Below, piece by piece: positions 47,108 through 58,917 of a stretch of 64,000 bases of DNA. Below the pieces are notes generated by a model. That model was not told the DNA's origin and did not search any database. It saw only the letters and a program-made list of their open reading frames with translations. This DNA is from Rattus norvegicus (taxonomy: Eukaryota; Chordata; Mammalia; Rodentia; Muridae). Every line of letters starts with the position of its first letter. Position 1 is the first letter of the stretch. The stretch spans positions 69,002,424 to 69,066,423 of the forward strand of contig NC_086024.1 of assembly GCF_036323735.1 (NCBI RefSeq), given 5' to 3'. A program made the translations under genes and the position numbers.

Positions 47108-47368
47108 GCAAGGATTACAGATGATAGCTTTTAGTGAAGGGCAGAATCTTTTAAATCTTTTATGGCTGAAGTCTCAAGGCAAAGTCAGAACTAGATCAGA
47201 AGATAATCAATACGCTGCAGCTGACATGGAGGTTTGGAATATTTTTACTTGGATACTTAAGTTATGGAATGGCTTTGGAAAATACTGTCATGTAAAACAA
47301 ATAAAAGGGGGGGGTGTATCCAGAAAATAATAGATGTGCATCATTATTGTTGTTAAATTTCTGTTGTT
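47108..47368. other. Unassigned DNA
   Basis: No recognisable feature; a G8 run lies at about 47307. Confidence 0.45.
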
Positions 47369-47512
47369 TGTTCGGAGATAAGATTCTCTATTTGGCTCTG
47401 GGTGTTCTGGTCATCACTCAGTATATCAGACTAGCCTCAAACTCAAGAGATCAGCCTGCCTCTCCTGCCTGAGTGCTGAGATTAAAGGCATGTGCCACCC
47501 CACCAACCTAGC
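47369..47512 (-). repeat. B1 SINE, antisense
   Basis: 'gttcggagataagattctct', 'cagactagcctcaaactcaa', 'gagatcagcctgcctctcct' and 'gctgagattaaaggcatgtg', then 'ccaccccaccaacctagct', are antisense B1. Confidence 0.87.
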
Positions 47513-47914
47513 TGAATGTGATTTTTTTAAATGACAAAATTATAAAGCCATAAGCATCTCATTTATGCATATAAAAAGTGGTTTGGATGGTACCTATGTG
47601 GTATGACATATCTGATTTGTGTACACCCCAAAATCTCTTTGAGCAAACTTATAGTCACATGCTTTCTAAATACAACATAGAGAAACAAAACCATTGAAAA
47701 TAGATAGCAAAGATTGCTATCTTCTTGTCTCAGATTGTGATGATATCTTCTCCACAAACATTGACATCTCTCTACATCTGCATCTATCTATATCCCATCT
47801 GCTCTTATTAAGAAACAGGCTTTTATCAACCAAAGTTCTAATGACCCACCCTCTCAGACTTTTTATATTTAAAAATAGTTATATCTGTAAATCTATTGTG
47901 GATATATGTATAAA
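47513..47914. other. Unassigned DNA
   Basis: No recognisable feature. Confidence 0.45.
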
Positions 47915-48061
47915 TATGTGTGCATGTGTATACTAGGCGATGCATGTGGAACTTAAGAGAGCAACTTATAATTATCTCTGTATACCAGGAGAATTCTAGG
48001 TATGGACTGAGTACCAGATTGACAGCAAACACATTTACACACTGAGCCATCTCTTTGATCC
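47915..48061 (-). repeat. B4/RSINE-type SINE, antisense
   Basis: 'gtgtgcatgtgtatactagg', 'agagagcaacttataattat', 'ggtatggactgagtaccaga', 'ttgacagcaaacacatttac' and 'acactgagccatctctttga' match antisense B4-type SINEs, ending at the tRNA-like head. Confidence 0.8.
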
Positions 48062-49951
48062 ATGATCTCATTGGCCTCCTTTGCTTAACTGAACAAACTG
48101 TCTCCCACCTTCTTTCTACCAAGCATGTTCTACCACGAATGGCTGTAAGGAGCGATGTCTCTTCAGACAGATGCTACCCCCAGATCCTTACAAGAATAGT
48201 TCCTAATTGCTCTCTCTACTTCTCAAGCTGCATTTTTTTCTCATTCTGCATTCATCTTGTCTATTTCCCCACTGCCCCTTGTGTGAAGCTATTTACCTTG
48301 ATATTTCCTATGAGGTCTCAGCTTTTAGAAGGAAAACTTCTCTATTTTGATTGTGTGTGCTGCTTGATTATGATCCTGGGATAGACCACCACATTCTCGA
48401 AATGCCATATTCCTTGTCTTTCAGAATACTTACTCTTTCCTAGATTTTCTCTTGCTTTTTTCCCTCCCCCCTTCTCTTGCTTTTAAAAACCCCCTACCCT
48501 AGGCATTTCTCATATTGTCTTGATTTGCCTTCCCAAATTTGATTCTAGGCTTCTTACATTTTTCATAATAGCCACTTTATTTTGTTTTCATTGGTATTAA
48601 TCAAAAATCTGATTTATTCCTGTAATTTAAATATCCTCAGCTCCAAACTCAAAAACCCTCTTACAAGCTGACATTAATAGTTGAAAAGAACACCCTCATC
48701 TCCACCTAAATAAAACTAAAGAAATTTCATAATTTACATTTAATACATTCTACAAGACTTTTTGAAGACATCACCTCATAAACCAATATGATCTTTTAAC
48801 ACTGATTGGCACAGACATATTCTCACATTGTCACCTTCAGCAGCTTCTTGAGACACTCCCCAAATCTTTCAGAAACAGGGACTTAGACAAATCCAGGATC
48901 CCTAGCTTCTACACAGTGAGGATTTTTTCTAGTCAGTATTAATCAAAACTGGGTTTTACTGGTGACACTTTAGTATTAACCTTCTCATAAGAAGGTTAAG
49001 AGAAAGAGAAGTCCTCAGAAGATAAACCCCAGAACATGCATGTGGACTTCTCAGAGAAGAGACCTCCATCATTATCTTAACAACAAATATATTCTTTCTC
49101 TTCTGACCCCATCCCCAGTGAACCACAAAGATTCTCTCCTCCATCCTTTCTTCTCCAACTCAGCCCGTTATCTCAGCTTGAAACACCAACACAAATTCTC
49201 TGGGAAACAGATCAGGGAAATAAGTAAGCTAACTGAAGATGTCCATTACTTCCCCCTTTCCTCCAAATCCAATCTCTAAGTCCAATCTTTAGTTATGCAA
49301 CAGAATACTTGCTTCAGCTTTCCATCCCCTCACCCACCCACATCTCCTGTGGATCCTAAAGACTTGCCCTCCTAAGAATTCCTTGATTCATCCCAGCCCC
49401 CAAATCAAGCCAGAACTTCCTGCTAACCCACAAGCCACTCTTACCAGGGAATCAAGTAGACTGACTACAGATCGTCCCCTCTTCTTCCATCATTACAGAT
49501 CCAATCCTGCTGTCTTCGGCTCTGTAGCAGATCTTCTACAGTGACATTCCAATCTCATTCTTATTCCAAAGAGAATAAATAACCAGTCCCTGGTAGAAAA
49601 CTCTGTTCTCTATTCCCTTATGAACCTCTTCAGACCTTTAGTCTATGGCATTCCTAAGTCAGCTCCCAATACACTGAAACACACTTTACCTGGAACCCAA
49701 CCAAGGTCTCTGAGAAGTTTCTATCAGGCAACATACAACAATTATAATCATATGATCCAGAAAGGAAATAGAATCCAAGGGACAAAACATTCATCTAAAA
49801 AAGATAAGACCAGATATCAAAATATGACTTATAGTCATCCCAATTCCAGATGCCTAGATGCCAGGACTGAAGGGCCCAGTCTAATATTGCAAGCTCAAAT
49901 TTCTATCCAAACTCCAACTCATGTTGAACTTGTCCACGGGCTAAGCTAAGG

Positions 49952-49955
<4 letters not shown>
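48062..49955. other. Unassigned, pyrimidine-rich DNA
   Basis: No gene is recognised. From about 49300 to 50390 the sequence may be the 5' leader of the L1-like or LTR-like unit that follows, but I cannot set a border. Confidence 0.35.

Positions 49956-49997
<42 letters not shown>
49956..49997. repeat. (CA)n microsatellite
   Basis: About 21 perfect CA units. Confidence 0.97.
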
Positions 49998-49998
<1 letters not shown>

Positions 49999-50164
49999 CT
50001 TCTTTCAGGAATCAATACACCCCCTAGCAACAGCCACAACTTTCCTAATAACAGCTACTTCACTCTCAGTGACATCCAATCAGCTCTTAAGAAGAAAACA
50101 CCTAATGTTCCAGATGCCTCAAAGTACTTTGCTCAAGTTAGCCACAATTATACATAATTAGATA

Positions 50165-50430
50165 AAAACATTTGTAGCCAATAAAAGTGTTCCAAGCTGT
50201 AATTTCTTAAATGTTAACCAATCATGTAACTGCCAAGTTGGAAAACCCCTTACCTTGCTGAAAACATGATAAAAAGACCAAGTTTTACTAGCTCTGGACC
50301 TTCCACATCCATCCACTGCATTAGAGAATTTAAAGGGTCTGAGCTTGAGATTTAATAGACTCTGCTTTTGCATGCAAGTTGGACTCCTGCTGGTCTCTGG
50401 TGGTCTGTGAGGACTCTGTGATCCTATATG
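50165..50430 (+). promoter_or_regulatory. LTR-like promoter/leader upstream of an old L1
   Basis: Contains ccaat at 50219-50223, a TATA-like gataaaaaga at 50269-50278, an ATTTAATAGA polyadenylation-like block at about 50350-50359, and then 'gttggactcctgctggtctc'. That order (CCAAT, TATA, AATAAA-like, leader) is what an LTR shows, yet it is followed by L1 ORF1-like sequence rather than a retroviral leader. It may be an L1 5'UTR or a solo LTR that landed next to one. Confidence 0.35.
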
Positions 50431-50875
50431 GGCATAGCAAACATGAAAACACGATCAGCAACAGCCAGAGCAGTGAGTATCACCTAAAGCCCAGCAAACC
50501 TACCATAACATGCCCTAAATAATTGAAAATTATTGAAGCATAGCAAAAGATATTACAGCAGCCTGAATGAAGATGATTGAAATTCTAAGGAGAAAAATAA
50601 ATAAAGCCCTTAAAGAAAGCCAGGAAAACACAAACAAACAGTGGGATGAAATTAGTTAAGCTCTTCAAGATCTGAAAAGGAAAGTAGAATTAATAAAGAA
50701 AATATAAAGTAAGAAATTATGAAAATCAAGTTTAGGGGATCAAAGTGAGGAACTACAGAGGCTACCTCCACCAAAACATTGCAGATAGAATCTTAGGCAC
50801 TGAAGAATAGATAAAGTCCATATATGTGTGTAAAGAAAGAAATGTTAAATGTAAGCACAAACACACACATACAAA

Positions 50876-50878
<3 letters not shown>

Positions 50879-50920
<42 letters not shown>
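50879..50920. repeat. (CA)n microsatellite
   Basis: About 21 CA units within the old L1 ORF1 region. Confidence 0.97.
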
Positions 50921-50922
<2 letters not shown>

Positions 50923-51638
50923 GGGGGAACTATGAAAAGGCCAAACCAAAGAATAATAGGAATAGAGGGCAAAAAGGAACCCAGGTCCAAACCTAGAAAA
51001 CATTTTCAATAGTCATGGAAGGAAAGTTTCCTAACCCAAGGAAATGTCGGTAAAGATACAAGAAGCATACAGAACACAAAATAAGTTAGATGAGAAAAGA
51101 AATTCCCTTCAACATATAATAATCAAAACACTAAGATACAGAATAAATAGTGTTAAAAGTTGCAAGGTCCAAATAGCATATAAAAGCAGACCTATTATAA
51201 CCAACTTCTCAATGGAGACTATAAAATCCAGAGTAGCCTAGACAGATGTGTTGTAATGCTGCACACTCTAAGTAATCACAGTTTCCAGTCAAGATTTAGC
51301 AAAATTTCAATCCCCAGAGTTGGCAAAAACAAGATATTTCATGAATAACCAAATTAAAGATAATATATTTATAATCCCACCCTACAGAAGGTGCTAAAAG
51401 GAAAACTCCAATCTAAAGAAGATAACTACAATCATTAATACACCATATATACATAGTCTCACAGGACATTCTATTTTTCAATATTAATGAACTCAATTCT
51501 TTAGTGTAACGAAAAAAAATTAGAAAACAAGATCCATCCTTCTGGTACAACCTTAACAATACAAAGAGACATTACCTCAGGGTAAAAGATTGGAAAAAGA
51601 TATTCCAAGGCAATGAAACAAGATTGTAAAGCCATTTT

Positions 51639-51979
51639 CTTTTCTTTTTTTTTTAATTGTTTTTATTGGATACTTTCTATATTTACATTTCAAATGTAAT
51701 CCCCTTTCCTGGTTTCACCTCTGGAAACCTCCTATCTCATCCTCTCTTCCTATGTTTCCATACGTGTACTCCCTGACCTATTTATTCCCTCCTGCTTCCC
51801 TACCCTGGCATTACCCTACACTGGGGCACCGAGTCTTCACAGGACCAAAGGCCTCTTCTCCCATTGATACCCGTCAAGGCCATCCTCTGCTACATATGCA
51901 TCTGGAGCCAAGGGTTGCTCCATAGGAAGAACAACAATATTAACCATTCAGACACCCCAGAGCTACCAGGGACTAAACT
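51639..51979 (-). mobile_element. L1 3' end with 5' inversion, antisense
   Basis: A 341-bp insertion in the old L1 ORF2. It starts with a T-run (51643-51655), then antisense L1 3'UTR ('tacatttcaaatgtaatccc' to 'catctggagccaagggttgc') up to about 51922. From there the orientation flips: 'ataggaagaacaacaatatt' and 'agagctaccagggactaaac' are sense L1 3'UTR from just upstream. This is the product of twin priming. The flanks gccatttt (51631-51638 and 51980-51987) are the target duplication, and removing the insert rejoins the host L1 frame. Confidence 0.9.
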
Positions 51980-52291
51980 GCCATTTTAATATCTAACAAA
52001 ACAGGCTTCAAAAGAAAACCAATCAGAAGACATAGGTATAAAGACACTACATATTCATCAAGAAAAAAATAACCAAAAAGATGACATTTCAATTATTATT
52101 GTCTATGATTCAAGGACAAAGGTACGTACTTTTATAAAAGAAAAATAGTATAACTTAAATTACATATTGACACTCAAGCACTTCAGTACTCTACCCCCAC
52201 TAATGGATCATCCAAAAAATAACTAAACAGAAATATTTGAGCTAAGATACGTTATAAACAAAATGGATATAACATATTCACAGAACACTTT

Positions 52292-53519
52292 GGTGGACAC
52301 GATGCAGGAGTTGCTGCATGGACAGGTGAACATACTGGAGAAACCCCACTATTTTCCACAACTGTGATGGATATTCCTTGGAGAGGGACAAACCCAGAGG
52401 CTTCATACCAGGACTGTTTCTTGTTATTAATATGCCTGCTCATGTTTGTCAATGATATATTCCTCATATATTTGGCTTGGTATAATAAGGCATGGGAAGA
52501 TCCTCACTGCCTATAGCTTGGTATGATTACTTCCTTCATGATAACCCATTCTATTGGGTAATTTTCTTGCAGTTGAGTGTGAATTAATTAATGATTTTAC
52601 ATAAATTCTGATTTAATGTTAATAGTTTTGGGAGGTTGGGGTAGCTGACAGGAAGTGTAAGAAGGTGAATGATACAAGTTGTTTTACCAGAAAGATATAA
52701 TAATGTTAGAATTAAGAATAGAAGGTGTTCCCTCACATGTAGAATAGTTAGTATTCCATAGGAGTACATTGAGATTTCATAAGCTCCAAACATGTAAATG
52801 CAATTTGAAGAGAAAAAATAGGCTTGGTACAAGTTAATGATCAAAGAAACCATCTACTCTTCATTGGGTCTGAGTTCCTGGATCTTGTGTTATAGGAATA
52901 TGACCACAGTTTTCAGTGTGCACTATGAAAAGATGGGGTCGTGAATAAAGAGTAAATAATTCTATTCTGATTATAAGAATAGAGAGTGGATAATTAACCA
53001 GTTAACTAAACAAGAAAATAAGACCTAAGACATATGACAATCTGTTCCTTGATAAATAAAAATGGTTGCATTTACCATAGGAAACAAACTTGCTACTACA
53101 GACTGGCTTACTTAAACTTTGTTAATCACCATAGAATTATTGTTTTGGGGTTACAATGAACTTATGGAGAGAAAGATAGATGGAAAATGTTTAGTTAGGT
53201 ATGAGTTTCAAAACAAAAATATATAATCCTGGTGTAATATTCTTCTATGTATTGATTTTAATCTGTTTCTAAAGATTATGTTTTGTGATGATTCTTTTTG
53301 GAGAATTTGTAACTTGTTACTGTACAGTAATTGTTTTCTTATATAGAGAACATTGTCTTAGAGGGTATAAAAAGACTAAGAAAAAAGGTGATGGATGGAG
53401 CCTGATCACTGAAGCTTGTGCTAGCCACCAAATGACGGTTTAGGTACCTATGAATATAAATGGTTGGAGTCTCCTCATTGGAGTTTTGCACCATCCATCC
53501 AATGTGTATATAGGATCAC
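52292..53519. other. Unassigned DNA, possibly an LTR remnant at the end
   Basis: L1 similarity ends at about 52291 and resumes at about 53520. Between them I recognise nothing firmly. 'gagggtataaaaagactaag' at about 53361-53380 is TATA-like, and the following 'ggagttttgcaccatccatc' has an LTR-like style. Confidence 0.3.
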
Positions 53520-53614
53520 AGAGACAGCTGGACTCTGAGGATTTCTGACATAACCAGGAACACAGGAGGGGCAGGCTGCAGAGAGCAAGGACAGATAACA
53601 CTAGAGATAACCAG

Positions 53615-54690
53615 ATGGCAAAAGGCAAGCATAAGAACATAAGCAACAGAACCAAGGCTTGGCATCATCAGAACCCAGTTCTCTCAAGACAGCAAGTCCT
53701 GATACCCCATCACACTGGAAAAGCTAGATTTGGATTTAAAATCACATCTCATGATGATGATAGAGAAATTTAGAAAGGACCTAAGTAACGCCCTTAAAGA
53801 AATACAGGAGAACACAGGTAAACAAATAGAAGCCCTTAAAGTGGAAACACAAACATCTGATAAAGAACAGGAAAACACAAGCCAATAGGTGAAGGAATTG
53901 AAAAAAATCATCCAGTATGTAAAAATGAAAATGGAAACAATAAATAAATCACAAAGGGAGACAAACTGGAGACAGAAAACCTAAGAAAGAGATCAAGAAT
54001 CATAGATGCAAGCATCATCAACAGAATACAAGAGAACTAAGAGAGAATCTCAGGTACAGAAGATACCATAGAAAACATAGATGCAACAGTCAAAGAAAAT
54101 GACTCCTAACCCAAAACATACAGAAAATCCAGGACACAATGAGATCAAACCGAGAAGGATAATAGGTATAGTAGAGAGTGCAGATTCCCAACTTAAAGGG
54201 CCAGTAAATGTCTTCAACAAAATTATAGAGGAAAACTTCCCTAAATTAAAGAAAGAGATGCTTATGAACATACGAGAAGCCTACAGAACTCCAAATAGAC
54301 TGGACCACAAAAGAAACACCTTCTGTCACATAATAATCAAAACACTAAATTCCAAAAAAACAAAGAAAGAATACTAAAAGCAGTAAGGGAAAAAGGTCAA
54401 GTAACATATAAAAGCAGACCTATCAGAATTACACCAAACTTCTCACCACAAACTAAGAAAGCCAGAAGATCCTGGGCAGATGTCATACAGACCCTAAAAG
54501 AACACAAACACAAACCCACACTACTATATCCAGCAAAACTCTCAATTAACATAGATGGAGAAACCAAGATATTCCATGACAAAAACAAATGTGCACAATA
54601 TCTTCACACAAATCCAGCCCTTCAAAGGATAATAGATGAAAAACTCCGCATAAGGAGGGAAACTACACCCTACAAAAAGCAAGAAAGTAA
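53615..54690 (+). pseudogene. L1 ORF1 remnant
   Basis: It begins ATGGCAAAAGGCAAGC, the usual L1 ORF1 start, at 53615. The N-terminal coiled-coil region is broken by stops and frameshifts. The RNA-recognition core is readable at 54081-54377: 'RRIIGIVESADSQLKGPVN', 'NIREAYRTPNRLDHKRN' and 'HIIIKTL'. The C-terminal domain follows at 54400-54650 ('cagcaaaactctcaattaac', 'gatggagaaaccaagatatt'). Intact ORF1p is an RNA-binding trimeric chaperone in the L1 particle; this copy cannot make it. Confidence 0.87.
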
Positions 54691-54769
54691 TCTTCTTTCA
54701 ACAAACCCAAGAGAGCCACACAAATGTAATTCCACCTCTAACAACAAAAAGAACAGAAAATAGCAAACA

Positions 54770-57186
54770 CTTTTCCTTAATATCTCTTAACATCAATGGA
54801 CTCAATTCCCCAATAAAAAGACATAGACTAACAGACTGGATATGTAAACAGGACCCAGCATTTTGCTGTATATAGGAAACACAAATTAGTGACAAAAACA
54901 GACACTACTGCAGAGTAAAAGGCTGGAAAAAAAAATCCCAAGCAAATGGTACCAAGAAACCAATTGGAGTAGACATTCAAATGTCAAATAAAATCGAATT
55001 TTAACCAAACGTTATTTAAAAAGACAAGGAAGGACACTTTATATCCATCAAAGAAAAAATCTACCAAGATGAACTTTCAATTCTGAACATCTATGCTCCC
55101 AATGCAAGTGCAATCATTCATAAAAGAAACTTTACTATAGCTAAAAGCACACATAGCACACAATAGTTGTGGGAGACTTCAACACCCTACTCTCATCAAT
55201 GGACAGATCATAGAAACAGAAACTAAACAGAGACAAAGTGAAACTAACAGAAGTTATGAACCAATGGATTTAACAGTTATCTATAAAACATTTCATCCTA
55301 AAACAAAGGAATATACCTTCTCAGCACCTCATGGTGCCTTCTCCAAAATTGACCATATAATTGGTCATAATACTTGCCTAAACAGATACAAGAAGATTGA
55401 AATAATCCCATGCATCCTATCTGATCACCAGAGTCTAAAGCTGGTCTTCAATAACAACAAAAACAGAATGCTCACATATACATGGAAGCTGAACAAGATT
55501 TCTCAATGATATACTGGTCAAGGAAGGTATAAAAAAGACATTAAAGTCTTTTTAGGATTTAATGAAAATGAAGGCACAGCATAATGAAACTTGTGGTACA
55601 CAATGCAAGCAGCGTAAGAGGAAAACTCTGAGTGCCTCGAAAAACAAAATGGAAAGAGCATACAGTAGCACCTTGACATCACACCGAAAGCTCTAGAACA
55701 AAAAGAAGCAAATACACCCAAGAGGAGTAGAAGGCAGGAAATCATCAAACTCAGGGCTGATATCAGCCAAATAAAAACAAAAAGAACTATATAAAGAACC
55801 AATAAACCAGGAGCTAGTTCTTTGAGAAAATCATTAAGATAGATAAAACCTTAGGCAGACTAGCCAGAAGGCACAAACACAGTACCCAAATTAAGAAAAT
55901 CAGAAATGAAAAGGGAGACATAACAAGATAAACTGAGGAAATTAAAAAACACATATCAGATTCTTCTACAGAAAACAATAGTCAACAAATCTGTAAAATC
56001 TGGTGGAAATGGACAATTTTCTAGACAAATACTAAGTACCAAAGTTAATCAGGATCAGGTAAACCATCTAAACAGTCCCATAACCCCTAAAAAAATTAGA
56101 AGGAGTTATTAAATGTCTCCCAATCAAAAACAGCCCAGGATCAGATGGGTTTAGTGTAGAATTCTATCAGACCTACAGAGAAGACCTAATACCAATACTC
56201 TTCAAACTATTCCACAAAATAGAAACAAAAGCAACACTGCTCAAATTGTTCTATGAAGCCACAATTACACTTATACCTAAACGACGTAAAGATCCAACAA
56301 AGAAAGTGCCTTGAACAAATAGGCACAGGGGAAAATTTCCTGAACAGAATATCAATGGCATATGCTCTAAGATCAAGAATCAACAAATGGGATCTCTTAA
56401 ATTTGCAAAGTTTCTATAAGGCAAAGGACTTTATCAATAGGACAAAACAGCAATCAACAGATTGGAGGAAAAATCTTTAACAGTCCTACATCTGATAGAG
56501 GACTAATATCTAATATATACAAAGAACTCAAGAAGTTAGACTCCAGAGAGCAAAATAACCCTATTAAAAATGGGGTACAGAATTAAAAAAAACATTCTCA
56601 GCTGAGGAATATCAAATGGCAGAAAAGCACCTAAATAAATATTCAACATCCTTAGTCTTCATGGAAATGAAAATCAAAACAACCCTGAGATTCTATTTCA
56701 CACCAGTCATAGTGGCTACATTCCAAATCTCAGGTGAAAAAAGATGCTGGTGAGAATGTGGAGAAAAAGGAACACTCCTCCATTGTTGGTGGGATTGCAA
56801 ACTTGTACAACCACTCTGGAAAACAGTCTGGAGGTTCCTCAGAAAATTGGACATAGTACTACCTGAAGACCCAGCTATACTACTCCTGGGCATATATCCC
56901 CAATAGATGCTCCAAAATATAACAAGGACACATGCTCCACTACATTTATAGCAGACTTATTTATAATAACCAGAAGCCAGAAAGAACCTGGATGTCCCTC
57001 AGCAGAGGAATGGATACAGAAAATGTGGTACATTTACACAATGGAGTACTAATCACCTACTAAGAACATTGACTTCATGAAATTCATAGGCAAATGGATG
57101 GAACTAGAAAATATCATCCTGAGTGAGGTAATCCAATCTCAAAAGAACACACATGGAATGTGCTCACTGATATGTGGATATTATCT
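54770..57186 (+). pseudogene. L1 ORF2 remnant lacking most of the RT domain
   Basis: The N-terminal endonuclease domain is present: 'catcaatggactcaattccc' (54790), 'atctatgctcccaatgcaag' (YAPN block, about 55089), and the frame 55264-55509 with 'FSKIDHIIGHNTCLNRYK' and 'IIPCILSDHQ' (the catalytic SDH). At about 56285-56310 the frame jumps from the N-terminal part of RT ('YLNDVKIQQRK', the ITLIPK-QKDP block) directly to 'CLEQIGTGENFLNRIS', skipping the FADD catalytic region. The C-terminal Cys-rich part is at 56750-57180. ORF2p normally nicks DNA and reverse transcribes; this copy is inactive. Confidence 0.88.
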
Positions 57187-57912
57187 CAAAAAACTCAAAT
57201 TACTCTAGGTACAATCCACAGACCACATAAAACTCAAGAAGGAGGACGACCAAAGAGTGGATGCTTCAGTTCTTCTTAGAAGGGAGAACAAAATGTTCAC
57301 ATGAGAAAATACAGAGACAAAAGTGTGGAGCAGAGACTGAGGGGAAGCTCCTCCCGACACGGACCCTCCTGGGGATCCATCCCATACACTATCACCAAAC
57401 CCAGATAATATTGTCAATGCTAAGAAGTGCATACTGACAGGAGACTGATATAGCTGTCTCCTGAGAGGCTCTGCCAGAACCTGAGAAATACAGAATCAGA
57501 TGCTCTCAACCAACCGTTGGACTGAAAAAGGGGCCCCCCAGTGGAGGAGTTAGAAAAATGACTGAGGAGCTGAAGGGGTTTTAAACCCCATAAAAAGAAC
57601 AACAATATCAACCAACCAGGACCCCCCTCCAGTGCTCCCAGAGACTAAACCACCAACCAAAGAGTACACATTGAGGGACCCATGGCTCCAGCTTCATATG
57701 TAGCAAAGGATGGGCCTTCTAGGGCATCAATGGGAGGAGAGGCCCTTGGTTCTGTGAAGGGGAATGCCAGGGTGGAGAGATGGGAGGGAGTGGGAGGGTA
57801 GGTGGGTGGGGGAACAATCTCATAGAAGCAGGGGAGGGAGGAAAGAGATAGGGGGATTCCAGAGGGGAAATCAGTAAAGGGGACAACATTTGAAATGTAC
57901 AATAAGAAACAT
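57187..57912 (+). other. L1 3'UTR of the Lx-type element
   Basis: A non-coding 3'UTR with the G-rich tract at 57761-57860. It ends without a clear poly(A) run. Confidence 0.85.
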
Positions 57913-58543
57913 GTTAGAAGATGAAAAGATCTCCCATGTCTGTGGATCAGTAGGTTTTAACATAGGAAAAACAGCCATTCACCAAAGGTAATCTACAGAT
58001 TCAATTCAATCTCCACCAAAATTCCAACACAATTTCTCCCAGATCTTGAAAAGAAAATTCTCACCTTTATATAGAAACCTAGAAAACCTAAGATACCTAG
58101 AACAATCCTGAAGAATATTAGAACTGTTGCCAGACTCATTGTTCCTGATTTCAACTTATATACAAATCTAGAACAATAAAAACAGTAATATATTTGCATT
58201 AAAACAGACATGTTGATCAATATAGTCAAGTTCAAGACCCAGACATAAATCCACACACTTATGGGTACCTGATTTTTTATAGATAAGAAGCCATAAATAC
58301 ATACTGGAAAAAAAACAGCACTTTCAACAAATGGTGCTCATCAAACTAGATGACTGCATGTAAAGAATGAAAATTGATCATACTTATCACCATGCACAAA
58401 ATTCAACTCTAGGATCAAGACATCAACATAAAACAAGAAACACTGAACCTGATAGAACAAAGAGTAATGAATAGCCTTGAGTTCATTGGAGCATATGAGC
58501 AGACTTTGTAAACAGAACACTACTCACACAGATACTAAGATCA

Positions 58544-58547
58544 AAAA

Positions 58548-58586
<39 letters not shown>
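58544..58586. repeat. (AAAT)n microsatellite
   Basis: About ten AAAT units inside L1 ORF2, probably grown from an A-rich codon run. Confidence 0.97.
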
Positions 58587-58714
58587 CAGGACTTCATTAA
58601 ACTAAAAAGCTTTCATAAGGAAAAGGACAACATCCTTTAGACAAAGCAGGAGGCTACAGAGTAAAACAATGATTACTGACTCCATATCAGAGAGTATTGT
58701 ATATAATATACAAT

Positions 58715-58783
58715 AGGTAGGCAGATAGGTAGGTAGGTAGGTAGGTAGGTAGGTAGGGAGAGAGAGATAGAGAGAGAGAGAGA

Positions 58784-58839
<56 letters not shown>

Positions 58840-58917
58840 AAGAGAACCAGAGAGACAGAGAGACAGAGACAGAGACAGAGAGACAGAGACAGAGAGACAG
58901 AGAGAGGGAGAGAGAGA
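58715..58917. repeat. Compound (GGTA)n(GA)n(GACA)n microsatellite
   Basis: About nine GGTA units, then GA, then GAGACA units, about 200 bp in all, inside L1 ORF2. Confidence 0.97.

Larger units (their letters stand above)
50560..52291 (+). mobile_element. Old L1, ORF1 and 5' part of ORF2
   Basis: A decayed L1 in sense. ORF1-like blocks: 'gcccttaaagaaagccagga' (coiled-coil region), then after a CA repeat a frame (51044-51241) with 'KIQEAYRTQNKLDEKRN' and 'HIIIKTLRYRINSVKS', the conserved RNA-binding core. ORF2-like: 'ttcaatattaatgaactcaa' at about 51480, 'ggtaaaagattggaaaaaga', and endonuclease sequence to 'aaaatggatataacatattc' at 52260-52280. It is interrupted by an antisense L1 (51639-51979). 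Many stops; not functional. Confidence 0.72.
53520..57912 (+). mobile_element. Lx-type L1, near full length with internal deletion
   Basis: A 4.4-kb L1: end of the 5'UTR (53520-53614), ORF1, ORF2 with about 1.8 kb missing from its middle, and a 3'UTR (57187-57912) with 'tgatatagctgtctcctgag', 'ggactgaaaaaggggccccc' and 'cagcttcatatgtagcaaag', of older murine (Lx) style and unlike the rat-type 3'UTRs elsewhere. The tail is almost lost ('atgtacaataagaaac'). The next base begins a second, older L1. Confidence 0.9.
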
